Source: an uncultured Ruminococcus sp.
GTDB lineage: Bacteria > Bacillota > Clostridia > Oscillospirales > Ruminococcaceae
Reading direction: 5' to 3'
Length of the DNA: 52,773 nucleotides
Assembly: GCA_947629455.1 (NCBI GenBank)
Contig: CANRDT010000016.1
Location: 1-52,773 of the forward strand
The notes under the pieces are model-generated. The model saw nothing but the letters and a program-made list of their open reading frames with translations, ran no database searches and was not told where the DNA came from. The position numbers and the translations under genes were made by a program. Positions 34,205 to 42,316 of the stretch are shown here, piece by piece; the first letter of the stretch is position 1, and each line of letters opens with the position of its first letter.

Positions 34205-34300
34205 TGCGGATCACCTGTTTTTCATAACGAAGATAATTTAAATATTATATAAATATTTTCGTTTCGGATAGTTATATTTCGCCGAACAAGGCAGAATTTT

Positions 34301-34325
34301 GTTATTTTTCCATTTAGAAAATAAC
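34301..34325. repeat. Small palindrome
   Basis: GTTATTTT/AAAATAAC around a short centre, an AT-rich member of the REP-like palindrome family. It stands just upstream of array R7. Confidence 0.5.
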
Positions 34326-34359
34326 GCTGTATCAAAGCACCTTGACCGCCCGATTTCCC

Positions 34360-34760
34360 AAATGCGTACCCTCTGCCGCAAGCGGCAGAGATAAGATATA
34401 CCGCCCATACTTAGGGGACAACCTCAACCGCTGCGCGTATTTGAGCTATCCCAAACACAAGTGTTTGGGATAAAAGAAATTTTCCTTTGCCGCCATTACA
34501 GAATATGCAATTTTTATTTTACTTCGTAAAATAAAAACCGGAAATTTCTTTCCCACAGATTATTAAAGTAATTGCCATCATAAATTTTAAACCGCCCGAT
34601 TTCCAAGGCTTGACTGCTCCGCAAAATGTAGAGGGCGACAAGCGCGCCCGCGCGAGGGCAGCCTTTTTGAGGAAAAGGCTTGATCCAAAACCTTTTTAAT
34701 ATGCCCTCTACTTATTAACCAAACTTCTGAGCGTGAAATCAAACTTCAAAGCGTAAAACC
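34360..34760 (+). repeat. Hairpin-array repeat, copy R7 (long form)
   Basis: Plus orientation: CTCTGCCGC/GCGGCAGAG hairpin, a degraded second hairpin, CCCAAACAC/GTGTTTGGG, a broken TTGCCG stem, TTTTATTTTAC/GTAAAATAAAA, the CGGAAATTTCTTTCC linker, GC-rich segment, AGCCTTTT hairpin and a GTGAAATCA tail. The AACAGTCC hairpin is missing. It fills the gap between trmB and the 188-residue hypothetical gene. Confidence 0.8.
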
Positions 34761-34771
34761 GCTCTTTCACA

Positions 34772-35338
34772 TCATCTTGATCGGTCAAGCCTGTGCAGAA
34801 ACCAGTCGGTGTCGGAAGTACAGGACTTCCACTGCACCGCCAGCCCGTTCATGGGATTCTCGACAGGGTAGACGGTTATCATTACCTCGCTGTCCTCTTT
34901 TCCCTTGTAATGGGGAATTGTCTTGAAACTGATCTCGGAGGTGAGCTGGGATATGAACTCCTCCTCCGTCTGACGGCGCAGCGAAAATAAAGGGTCGCTC
35001 TTTCCCAAAGGAATGACGACCTCGGGAAAACGCGACTGATAGATCTTTTTCCCGTCCGTTTTGATATGCTCGGAAAATTCCCTGCGCGCGGTCTTTACCT
35101 TCATACCGTTCATAAGATTAAGCTCAATGAAATCAAAGGTCAGCTCGCCGTTCTCGACCGCCTCGCCTGAAATGGATACCACAAGCCCCTTGTCGGACGG
35201 TATGCCGATACTCTGCACGCCGAAAGAAAAAGGCAGTCCGTCTATCATTACCTCGCCGCAGGTGGAAAATTTCAGCCTGACCTGCGGCGAGGTGAGATCT
35301 TTTATTCCTTTTTTTAGTCCCCTGAAAGGATTTTTCAT
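34772..35338 (-). CDS. Hypothetical protein coupled to ogt
   Basis: 188 residues; no family recognised, no signal peptide or membrane segment. It appears beta-rich. It starts MKNPFRGLKKGIKDL and contains paired strands such as STCGEVMIDGLPFSFG. GGAGG lies nine bases upstream of the ATG at 35338, and the ATG overlaps the ogt stop by four bases. This places it as third gene of an nth-ogt-hypothetical operon. A repair role would be guilt by association only. Confidence 0.6.
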   Translation of the reverse strand: MKNPFRGLKKGIKDLTSPQVRLKFSTCGEVMIDGLPFSFGVQSIGIPSDKGLVVSISGEAVENGELTFDFIELNLMNGMKVKTARREFSEHIKTDGKKIYQSRFPEVVIPLGKSDPLFSLRRQTEEEFISQLTSEISFKTIPHYKGKEDSEVMITVYPVENPMNGLAVQWKSCTSDTDWFLHRLDRSR

Positions 35339-35847
35339 ATCGCACGTCCTCCCCTGCTGCTCTCCTGCGGATATATTCCCTCCAGCCGCAGCAGTTCTCT
35401 TTTTATGTCGGTACCGCCTGCTCCGAAACCTTTCAGACTGCCGTCCGCGCCGACTATACGGTGACACGGAACAATGAGAAGTACGGGATTCTTATTGAGC
35501 GCGGAGCCTGCCGCCCTTGCCGCGCCGCGTCTTCCTGCTCTTGCCGCAAGTTCTCTGTAGCTGAGCGTCTGACCGTAGGGGATCGTTGCCGCAGTCCTCC
35601 AGATGAGCTTTTGAAACTCCGTCCCCGACAGGGAGATCGGTATATCGAACACCCTGCGCCTGCCGTCAAAATATTCCCCGAGCTGTAAAATACATTCGTT
35701 AAGTACCTTCTGCGAACGGGCGCAGTCCGAATCGTCAGAAGTCATACCGCCGACAGCCTGCTTTTCAAGGCAAATGCGGACGATATACCCGTCCTGTGCA
35801 AAAACCGCAAGCGTACCTATCGGGCTTTCATAAAATGCGCACATCAT
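35335..35847 (-). CDS. ogt: Methylated-DNA--protein-cysteine methyltransferase
   Basis: 170 residues. It repairs O6-alkylguanine by transferring the alkyl group to its own Cys128 in the PCHRIVG motif, a suicide reaction. FQKLIWRTAATIPYGQT and the helix with RAAGSALNKNP match the DNA-binding helix-turn-helix and Asn hinge of the family. The start is placed at 35847, where ATG overlaps the nth TGA by four bases; an adjacent ATG one codon later is equally possible. A long open upstream extension in the same frame is ignored because it overlaps nth. Confidence 0.92.
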   Translation of the reverse strand: MMCAFYESPIGTLAVFAQDGYIVRICLEKQAVGGMTSDDSDCARSQKVLNECILQLGEYFDGRRRVFDIPISLSGTEFQKLIWRTAATIPYGQTLSYRELAARAGRRGAARAAGSALNKNPVLLIVPCHRIVGADGSLKGFGAGGTDIKRELLRLEGIYPQESSRGGRAI

Positions 35848-36482
35848 CTTTTCGCACCGCTGAAATAAACGCATATGTCCGCTAATGGGCAGATACCGCA
35901 CTTTTCGCCTCTCGCCTTGCAGTACTCTCTGCCGAACAGCACCAGTCTGTGACAAAAATCGGAGGACTTTTCTAAAGGAAGTATCCTGCGCAGATCGCTT
36001 TCCACCTTGACGGGCTCGGTATTCTTCGTAAGTCCCAGTCTGCCGCTTATCCGTATGCAGTGAGTGTCCGTGACTACCGCAGGCTTGTGGAAAACGTCCC
36101 CCATAATGAGATTCGCAGTCTTTCGCCCTATCCCCGGAAGTTTCGTCAGTTCCTCTATCGTCGAGGGTATCTCGCCGCCGAAATCTTCCATTATACTGCG
36201 GCACATACCTACTATAGATGCCGCCTTGGTCTTATACAATCCGCACGGACGTATGATCTCCTCGATGTCCTTAACGTCCGCCGCGGCAAATTCTTCAATG
36301 CTCTTATATTTTGCAAAAAGTATCGGCGTGACCTGATTCACCCTCTCGTCGGTACACTGCGCGGAGAGTCTGCCCGCTATCATAAGTTCGTGAGGGGCAT
36401 AGTATGTAAGCGAACACACCGCGTCGGGATAGATCTCCTCGAGCCGTCCGCAAACTATTTCCGCTCTCTCTTTCCTCGTCAT
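35844..36482 (-). CDS. nth: Endonuclease III (DNA glycosylase/AP lyase)
   Basis: 212 residues. It removes oxidised pyrimidines and cuts the abasic site in base-excision repair. The helix-hairpin-helix is KLPGIGRKTANLI, with the catalytic Lys just after it in the HhH, and the catalytic Asp is in VTDTHCIR. The C-terminal 4Fe-4S cluster is CKARGEKCGICPLADIC, with the family's C-x6-C-x2-C-x5-C spacing. The ATG at 36482 follows GAGG by eight bases. It leads the nth-ogt-hypothetical operon. Confidence 0.94.
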   Translation of the reverse strand: MTRKERAEIVCGRLEEIYPDAVCSLTYYAPHELMIAGRLSAQCTDERVNQVTPILFAKYKSIEEFAAADVKDIEEIIRPCGLYKTKAASIVGMCRSIMEDFGGEIPSTIEELTKLPGIGRKTANLIMGDVFHKPAVVTDTHCIRISGRLGLTKNTEPVKVESDLRRILPLEKSSDFCHRLVLFGREYCKARGEKCGICPLADICVYFSGAKR

Positions 36483-36568
36483 TTTATGCACCTCGCTGTT
36501 ATCTCACGGAAATAAATTTTTGCTCTCCGTAAAGTCAGAACGCTACGCATTTAATTTGAAAAATTTTT

Positions 36569-36603
36569 GTTATATTCTCCGCCGAAGGCTGAGGAAAAAT
36601 AAA
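36569..36603. repeat. REP-like palindrome
   Basis: TTATATTCTCCGCC with GGCTGAGGAAAAATAA, an imperfect palindrome of the short intergenic family, in the 187 bp between nth and the phosphoesterase stop. An AAATCAATTTTAAAG motif (minus strand) abuts that stop. Confidence 0.5.
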
Positions 36604-36669
36604 CCAAAAGTCAGCCTGAATAAGTAAAAAATATTAAAATACTTACATAAAACTTTAAAATTGATTTCC

Positions 36670-37161
36670 TCAGGCGTGCGGATAGGTAAGATCGACGTGA
36701 GAACAGAAGATACCGTTCGGGGCAATATCCACAAAAGCGTAGCCGGGTTTTCCGCCGTCGCGCGGACAGCTTGCGCTGCCGGGATTAAGTATGTAAACGC
36801 CGTCCTCATAAGCAAGGCTGCGGCAGTGAGTATGCCCGAAGAGCGCGACGTTTGCGCCGATCTCCTTTGCCTGTAAAAACAGTCTTGTCATTGAAAATTT
36901 AACGCCCCAGTTATGACCGTGAGTATAGAAGATCTTTGCGCCGTCGGTCTCATAAACGCCCGAATCCGGCAAAGACGATCTGTAGTCGCAGTTTCCTGCG
37001 ACGCTGAATATTTTTACGTCCGGATATTTTTCCTTTGCGGCGTTCAGTTCGCGTTCACCGTCGCCGAGAAAAATAAATGCCTGCGCGTCACGGTTGCGCG
37101 AAATGATCTCGTTCACGGCGCGCGAATCACCGTGGGTATCCGAAAAAACGATTATTCTCAC
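36670..37161 (-). CDS. Metallophosphoesterase (YfcE/MJ0936 family)
   Basis: 163-residue cytosolic calcineurin-like phosphodiesterase. Metal-binding motifs are FSDTHGD, FLGDGE, VAGNCDYR, YTHGHNWG and FGHTHC, in the family order. The substrate is unknown; relatives cleave simple phosphodiesters. The start is GTG at 37161: GGGGAGG lies ten bases upstream and translation then begins MRIIVFSDTHGD, as in homologues. An upstream ATG would add an unlikely 23-residue leader. Confidence 0.88.
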   Translation of the reverse strand: MRIIVFSDTHGDSRAVNEIISRNRDAQAFIFLGDGERELNAAKEKYPDVKIFSVAGNCDYRSSLPDSGVYETDGAKIFYTHGHNWGVKFSMTRLFLQAKEIGANVALFGHTHCRSLAYEDGVYILNPGSASCPRDGGKPGYAFVDIAPNGIFCSHVDLTYPHA

Positions 37162-37309
37162 AGCGTTCAGACCTCCCCAATGCGAAAATGGCTGCGAATG
37201 TGATCCGCCGTAACGGGAAAAAGCAGTCACATAACCGACAGCAGCCGAATATTATATAATATTATAACATAAATATTTATAAATGCAATAGAAAAAAGGA
37301 GAATTTTTT

Positions 37310-37576
37310 ATGAGCAATTTTAATAATACCAACGCCCCCGATCCAAAGACGCTGCAGGCGCTGCTCGGCATAGCCTCGAAAAAGCTCGGGACCGACCCCA
37401 ATACTCTGCAAAAGCAGCTGACGGACGGCACATTTGAGAAAGCGCTTTCCAATATGCCGGGGAAAGAAGCCGCCGCGCTGAAACAGGCTCTGTCCGATCC
37501 CAAGTCGGCTGAAAGGATACTTTCCACACCTCAGGCGAGAGCGATCTACAGCAAGCTTTCAGGAGGAAAACGCTGA
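37310..37576 (+). CDS. Clostridial cassette protein 1 (88 aa, unknown)
   Basis: 88 residues, helical, hydrophilic. Repeated Leu-Ser-Asp-Pro motifs (LGTDPNTL, ALSDPKSAERIL) and an end LSTPQARAIYSKLSG give the pattern of small uncharacterised clostridial proteins. AAGGAG lies upstream. It is the first of three closely spaced genes, with 22 bp to the next. A TATAAT near 37255 could be the promoter. Function unknown. Confidence 0.7.
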   Translation: MSNFNNTNAPDPKTLQALLGIASKKLGTDPNTLQKQLTDGTFEKALSNMPGKEAAALKQALSDPKSAERILSTPQARAIYSKLSGGKR

Positions 37577-37598
37577 TAAATACCCGGAGGAAAATACA

Positions 37599-38024
37599 AT
37601 GGACGATCTGATGTCAACCATTCAGAACGTGCTTAACGATCCCGAGAGCCTCAAACAGGTGCAGGAGCTTGCGGCAATGCTCGGTCAGGGAATGTCGGAT
37701 CAGCCGCAGACGGAATCCCCCGACGTTCCTGCGGCTGCCGCGCCGCAGGCTGCACGGAACACGCCGACTCTGCCCGTACAGCCACAGCAGGCGGCGAATG
37801 CTCCCATGCCCGATCTTGCAAAGCTTATGCAGTTAAGGGAGATCGCCTCGCAGGCAGGCAGTTCTGATAACAATATACGTCTTCTTACCGCGCTCAGACC
37901 AATGATGAAAGCGGAGAATCAGGCGAAGATCGACAGGCTCATCAAGCTTTACCGATTAATGGCGATCTATCCCGCGCTGAAAAAAAGCGGACTTCTGGGA
38001 GGTGATCTGTTTGGACTACTCTGA
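37599..38024 (+). CDS. Clostridial cassette protein 2 (141 aa, unknown)
   Basis: 141 residues. The N-terminal helix resembles that of protein 1 (LMSTIQNVLNDPESLKQVQELA). An Ala/Pro/Gln linker (about 35-70) and a C-terminal helical domain (LTALRPMMKAENQAKIDRLI followed by KLYRLMAIYPALKKSGLL) complete it. GGAGG precedes the ATG and its end overlaps the third gene by 14 bp. The pattern is familiar from uncharacterised clostridial proteins. Function unknown. Confidence 0.7.
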   Translation: MDDLMSTIQNVLNDPESLKQVQELAAMLGQGMSDQPQTESPDVPAAAAPQAARNTPTLPVQPQQAANAPMPDLAKLMQLREIASQAGSSDNNIRLLTALRPMMKAENQAKIDRLIKLYRLMAIYPALKKSGLLGGDLFGLL

Positions 38025-38391
38025 CGCCGACACATTCGGAAAAATGCAGCAGGACGCTCTCAGACGGGCTATGGATATGCAGCGCAGATCGCGTCAGTAC
38101 GGTATGCAGCAAAACGGATCCTCCCCTGCGCCGTTCGCAGCCTCCGATACTCCCTCCCCTGCGCCTGCTGCCGCGCCCACGGATAAGCCCTCCACCGATG
38201 CTCCTCACGGCGGAAGTCAGGGGTTATCGGGACTTCTCGGCAGTCTTGGCGGCAAAGGCGGAGAACTGTTCAATATTGCAGGAATACCGATCGACGAGGA
38301 GAAGGCTCTCATCGGTCTGCTGATCTACATACTATACAAGCAGGGCGCGGATATAAAGCTGCTGCTCGGGCTGGGGTATCTGTTGCTGTAA
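38011..38391 (+). CDS. Clostridial cassette protein 3 (126 aa, hydrophobic C-terminus)
   Basis: About 126 residues. A charged N-terminus (DYSDADTFGKMQQDALRRAMDM), a Pro/Ser/Ala linker (about 40-75), a Gly/Leu-rich stretch, then a hydrophobic C-terminal segment of about 30 residues (ALIGLLIYILYKQGADIKLL) that could be membrane-embedded. The start is TTG at 38011, eight bases after GGGAGG; a GTG three codons earlier overlaps that site. The three genes are probably one operon, ending at the terminator 38555-38580. Confidence 0.7.
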   Translation: MDYSDADTFGKMQQDALRRAMDMQRRSRQYGMQQNGSSPAPFAASDTPSPAPAAAPTDKPSTDAPHGGSQGLSGLLGSLGGKGGELFNIAGIPIDEEKALIGLLIYILYKQGADIKLLLGLGYLLL

Positions 38392-38426
38392 AATATAATA
38401 AATATGGGCTGCCGATTTCGGAAGTA

Positions 38427-38538
38427 TGTTCTCCCCAACTTGGGGAGAATATACATTAAAACTGTTTACCTCCGCCGCTTATGGCGGCACTATATCTATA
38501 TCCTAACGCTGTTATTCCCCCCATTGGGGGAATAACAG
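38427..38538. repeat. Two REP-like palindromes
   Basis: GTTCTCCCCAACTTGGGGAGAA (about 38428-38450) and CTGTTATTCCCCC with GGGGGAATAACAG (38509-38538, 13-bp perfect arms). Between them is a CCGCC/GGCGG hairpin. They lie between the cassette and its terminator. Confidence 0.65.
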
Positions 38539-38554
38539 TCCCACCAAACACAAA

Positions 38555-38580
38555 ACGGACAGGTTTTCTGTCCGTCTTTT
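38555..38580. terminator. Bidirectional terminator
   Basis: ACGGACAG (38555-38562) pairs with CTGTCCGT (38568-38575); T-rich runs follow on both strands. It separates the convergent cassette genes and the DUF4364 gene. Confidence 0.8.
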
Positions 38581-38584
38581 CGCA

Positions 38585-39172
38585 TTATTCCGATATGTCG
38601 GGAACATATTCCCGATTGTCTACCACATAATCTATTACCTTCGCATAAAATTCCGAGGGATTCATAAGTATCCGCGCCTTGATATGCTCCGCCTGCTCCT
38701 TGTCGGGAGCGAACAGCGTCATATCCATAAGCGTTATATCTCCGTCCTTACAAACACATCTTACCTGATAGCCTGCACCGCCCGGAGTTATCTCAAACCG
38801 CGCGTCCTGCTCCGCTTTAAGACGGGCGAAAAGTTTCAGCCCTGCGGAATATATCCTGTCGCGCACGCTTTTTATAACGATATTTTTAAAGCTCTCCGCG
38901 CCTTTTCTGCCCTGCTCGGTAAGTATGTAGTACTCCGTACCCTCCTGCTCGGTAAGGCTGATAATGCCGCCGTCAAGCATCTGCGAGACCGATTCGGTAT
39001 ACAGAAAATAATCGACTATACCGTCGCCCGTCGCGATCTGCAAAAGCTGCGCAGGCGTTACGGGGCGGTTTATCCGCGCAAGAAAATAAGCGAGAAGTAT
39101 CTTGACTTCATAAACATCGACCGGATAGTACCCCGTCGGACTTACGTTAAGATCAGAGCGTTCCGTATCCAA
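38585..39172 (-). CDS. DUF4364 family protein
   Basis: 195 residues matching DUF4364, clostridial proteins with an N-terminal winged-helix-like fold. Here LLAYFLARINRPVTPAQLLQI begins the helix bundle and YYILTEQGRKG is the wing region; the C-terminal half is alpha/beta. It may act as a regulator, but no target is known. The start is TTG at 39172, eight bases after AAAGGGAG. It lies downstream of the aro genes on the same strand with a 225-bp gap. Confidence 0.8.
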   Translation of the reverse strand: MDTERSDLNVSPTGYYPVDVYEVKILLAYFLARINRPVTPAQLLQIATGDGIVDYFLYTESVSQMLDGGIISLTEQEGTEYYILTEQGRKGAESFKNIVIKSVRDRIYSAGLKLFARLKAEQDARFEITPGGAGYQVRCVCKDGDITLMDMTLFAPDKEQAEHIKARILMNPSEFYAKVIDYVVDNREYVPDISE

Positions 39173-39289
39173 AATAACAACTCCCTTTCAAGATACTGCC
39201 CATTGTCCGCAAAATCAATTTTTAATTTATATGCGAGCATTATTTTTGTCCGCCATATTTACAGTATTTATAACAGCAATTTTCTGAAA

Positions 39290-39319
39290 GTTATTTTCCC
39301 CCCCTTGGGGAAAAACAAC
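39290..39319. repeat. REP-like palindrome
   Basis: GTTATTTTCCCC and GGGGAAAAACAAC form an imperfect palindrome in the gap between aroC and DUF4364. Confidence 0.6.
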
Positions 39320-39397
39320 CGAAATTTATCCGTCTGCCGCAGAAACTCAGCTTTGTATCTGAAAACTGAATCCCATACCAATAGTCCGCGTCAGAAA

Positions 39398-40489
39398 TCA
39401 GAAATTCGGATAATCCATCATATGATTGAGCAGCGCGATGTTCACCGCAGCCTCGACGCACGGTACGGCTCTCGGGACAACGCACGGGTCGTGACGTCCC
39501 TTGATAGCAATGGTTTCGTTTTTCATGGCGGAATAGTCCACCGTCCTCTGCGGCTGTGAAATGGAGGGCGTGGGCTTGAACGCCACTCTGAGCGTAACAG
39601 GCATACCCGACGAGATACCTCCCAGTATACCGCCGTGGAAATTCGTTCTTGTCACCACATGACCCTTGTCGTTTACATAAAACTCGTCGTTATTCTCCGA
39701 ACCCAACATTTTCGCCGAGTTAAAGCCTGCTCCGAACTCCAGACCCTTTACCGCCGGAATACCGAAGATAAGCTGCGCGATAGAATTTTCCAGACCGTCG
39801 AAAATGGGAGAGCCGATACCTGCCGGCACATTGACCGCGATACATTCCACAACGCCGCCGACGCTGTCCTGAAGCTCCCTCACCTTTTCTATCTCGTTTC
39901 TCATCATTTTTCCCTTTTTGTCGGAAATGGTGGGGAACTCCTTTTCCCTGACCGCGATTATATCCTCTCTCGAAACGGTTATCGGATCAAAGCTTTCGTC
40001 CTTTATCTTATGTATCTCAGCAATATGCGCTCCGACGTATATTCCGCGCCTTTCGAGTATCTGACCCGCGACAGCTCCCGCAAAGCAAAGCGGCGCCGTG
40101 AGCCGTCCCGAAAAATGTCCGCCGCCCCTCTGGTCGTTGAATCCCCTGTATCTCAGCGCACCGGTATAATCCGCATGACCCGGTCTTGCAAGGCTCTGCA
40201 TTTTTGAATAATCCTGAGAATGCTGGTCGGTGTTTTGTATAAAGGCGCAAAGCGGCGTTCCCGTAGTCTTGCCGTTAAAGAATCCCGACATTATCTGCGG
40301 AAGATCCTTTTCTCTGCGCTGCGTAGAGGTCTTATCCTTTTTGGGAGCGCGTCTTGCCATAAACTGCATAAGCTTGTCCATATCAAGACTTTCTCCCGGG
40401 GGAACATTGTCAATGCATACTCCTATAGCGGGACCGTGGCTTTCACCGAAAACCGAAAATGTGATATTATTGCTCCATGTTGACGACAT
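39398..40489 (-). CDS. aroC: Chorismate synthase
   Basis: 363 residues. It converts EPSP to chorismate with reduced FMN, the last step of the shikimate pathway. Signatures: GESHGPAIGVCIDNVPPG near the N-terminus, RPGHADYTG, RGGGHFSGR, and the late GRHDPCVVPRAVPC. The ATG at 40489 has AGGAGGA six bases upstream; the preceding TTG codon is not used. It is last in the run aroB - kinase - aroA - aroC, 36 bp after aroA. Confidence 0.95.
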   Translation of the reverse strand: MSSTWSNNITFSVFGESHGPAIGVCIDNVPPGESLDMDKLMQFMARRAPKKDKTSTQRREKDLPQIMSGFFNGKTTGTPLCAFIQNTDQHSQDYSKMQSLARPGHADYTGALRYRGFNDQRGGGHFSGRLTAPLCFAGAVAGQILERRGIYVGAHIAEIHKIKDESFDPITVSREDIIAVREKEFPTISDKKGKMMRNEIEKVRELQDSVGGVVECIAVNVPAGIGSPIFDGLENSIAQLIFGIPAVKGLEFGAGFNSAKMLGSENNDEFYVNDKGHVVTRTNFHGGILGGISSGMPVTLRVAFKPTPSISQPQRTVDYSAMKNETIAIKGRHDPCVVPRAVPCVEAAVNIALLNHMMDYPNF

Positions 40490-40524
40490 CAAAATTCCTC
40501 CTGTAATTAGTTGTTAAGATCGTA

Positions 40525-41760
40525 TCAGTCTGCCGTTTCAAATTCTCCGCCAAGCTGCGCAAAACGCTCCCAGAAATCCGGGTAGGATTTTTCAACGCAC
40601 TGCGCGCCTTTTATGACGAGCGGAGCGGTACACCTTGCCGCCGCCACCGCCATAGCCATAGCGATACGGTGATCGTTATGAGCGTCGGCTTCTCCGCCGT
40701 TAAGACTTTCCACCCCGTCGATAACAAGGCGGTCGTCATACTCACACACCCTGCCGCCGAGAGCGTTAAGGTTCTGCGCCATTGCGTGAAGTCTGTCACA
40801 TTCCTTTATTCTCAGTCGGGCGACGTTATATATCTTCGATCTGCCCCTGCAAAAGCTCGCAAGCACCGCAAGGACGGGAACAAGATCGGGTATATCCGAG
40901 CAGTCCAGCTCGAACGGCTCAAGTCCGCCGTTATTATTATACACTATATCGCGGCAGATTTCAACGATTTTTTTGTCGCCCTGATATGAATTTTCATCAA
41001 GACCTCTTATATCAATATCCGCGCCGAGGCAGTTGGCGACTTCAAAGAACGCCGCGTTTGAATAGTCCCCCTCCGTTCGGCAGTTACAGGCGCGGTATTT
41101 CTGACCGCCCGGGATATGATAACCGCTGCCGTCCGCTTTCTCCTCGACCTTAACGCCGAATTTTTCCATACAACCGAGCGTTATATCCACATAGGGCTTT
41201 GATTCGAGCGGAGAAGTCAGCAGCACCTCGCTGTCCCCCTCTATGAGCGGCAAAGCGAGCAGCAGTCCCGTGATAAACTGAGAGGATATATTTCCGCTTA
41301 TCCGAAAAACGCCGCTTGTCAGTTTTCCCTTTATGCCAAACGGCATAGTGTTATGGTAATCAAATTCCACGCCGTGTGAGGGAAGCGCCGAAAGATACGG
41401 GGTAATAGGTCTTTCGGGGAGCTTTCCCCTGCCGCTGAAAACACATTGCGTTCCCAGAGCGGCGGCAGCCGGGATAAGAAATCTCAGCGTAGAGCCCGAT
41501 TCGCAGCAGTCTATTTCCGCCTTTTCGGGGATATTGCTTATTCCGTTTACCACGGCGCAGCCGTTTTCAAGCCTGACATCTGCGCCGAGCGCGTTCATTG
41601 CATTCGCAGTGGCTGAAATATCCTTTGACGGGGCGATATTTTCAATGACCGAGCGTCCCTGCGCCATAGCCGCGCAGATAATGAGCCTGTGCGCGGCGCT
41701 CTTTGACGGCGGCACCTGCACGCAGCCGCCTTTCATTCCCGAAGTAATTTTTATATCCAA
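40525..41760 (-). CDS. aroA: 3-Phosphoshikimate 1-carboxyvinyltransferase (EPSP synthase)
   Basis: 411 residues. It joins shikimate-3-phosphate and PEP. The substrate-binding PPSKSAAHR is near the N-terminus, then GSTLRFLIP, a GRGKLPERPI segment, the mid Ser-Ser-Gln in NISSQFITG, and the late LRIKECDRL and HNDHRIAMA. The CESGST form in place of the usual GNSGT is seen in class II-like enzymes. The start is TTG at 41760, eight bases after GGGAG and six bases past the previous stop. A GTG three codons earlier would overlap that gene and the binding site. Confidence 0.94.
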   Translation of the reverse strand: MDIKITSGMKGGCVQVPPSKSAAHRLIICAAMAQGRSVIENIAPSKDISATANAMNALGADVRLENGCAVVNGISNIPEKAEIDCCESGSTLRFLIPAAAALGTQCVFSGRGKLPERPITPYLSALPSHGVEFDYHNTMPFGIKGKLTSGVFRISGNISSQFITGLLLALPLIEGDSEVLLTSPLESKPYVDITLGCMEKFGVKVEEKADGSGYHIPGGQKYRACNCRTEGDYSNAAFFEVANCLGADIDIRGLDENSYQGDKKIVEICRDIVYNNNGGLEPFELDCSDIPDLVPVLAVLASFCRGRSKIYNVARLRIKECDRLHAMAQNLNALGGRVCEYDDRLVIDGVESLNGGEADAHNDHRIAMAMAVAAARCTAPLVIKGAQCVEKSYPDFWERFAQLGGEFETAD

Positions 41761-41765
41761 TCCGA

Positions 41766-42260
41766 TCACTCCCTTTCACGGGTATTCTCTATCCATACAT
41801 CTATTTCACTGCGGTCGGGCTTTTCAAAGAGTCCGTCCGCCTTTTTTGCAAGTCCCTCGTCAACATAATACGCGCAAGTCTTACCCTCGGCGACACTGCG
41901 GTTGCGCTCCTCTATATTTCTGCGCCTGTCGCTCTCGGAAATATCTATAAAATAAAATTCGCACAGGATACCCCTTTGACGGTAAAACTCCCTTGCGCCG
42001 TCTCTTTCCTTTTTCTGCCAGAATCCGAGATCGAGGACGACATTTATCCCCGTCCGTGCAAGCTGGATCGATTTTTCGTACAGATATTCTTTGACTTTCT
42101 GCGCATATCCGTCAAACTTATCGCCTGCGTCCTGCCCGAAAAGCGTTAAGGTTATCTCGTCCGCCGAAAGCAGGGCGGCTTTGTTTTCCTCCGCAAGACG
42201 CCGTGCAAAAGCGCTTTTTCCGCTGCATATATTGCCGCACATACACATTACCTTAGCCAT
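41766..42260 (-). CDS. P-loop kinase-like protein (AAA_33/zeta-toxin type) in the shikimate operon
   Basis: 164 residues. Walker A is GNICSGKS (about 9-16). Other visible features are LSADEITLTLFG, NVVLDLGFWQKKERD, and an Arg-rich lid RRRNIEERNRSV. This resembles the AAA_33 group of small kinases (chloramphenicol phosphotransferase and zeta-toxin relatives), not classical AroK. It lies exactly between aroB and aroA, where shikimate kinase is often found, and no aroK is visible in the window. A non-orthologous shikimate kinase is one inference; an unrelated kinase is as likely. Only a weak GGGG precedes the ATG. Confidence 0.75.
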   Translation of the reverse strand: MAKVMCMCGNICSGKSAFARRLAEENKAALLSADEITLTLFGQDAGDKFDGYAQKVKEYLYEKSIQLARTGINVVLDLGFWQKKERDGAREFYRQRGILCEFYFIDISESDRRRNIEERNRSVAEGKTCAYYVDEGLAKKADGLFEKPDRSEIDVWIENTRERE

Positions 42261-42316
42261 AGCACACCCCGATGTTACTGAGAAAATAACTTTTAGTATA
42301 TACACACCGCAAGCCC

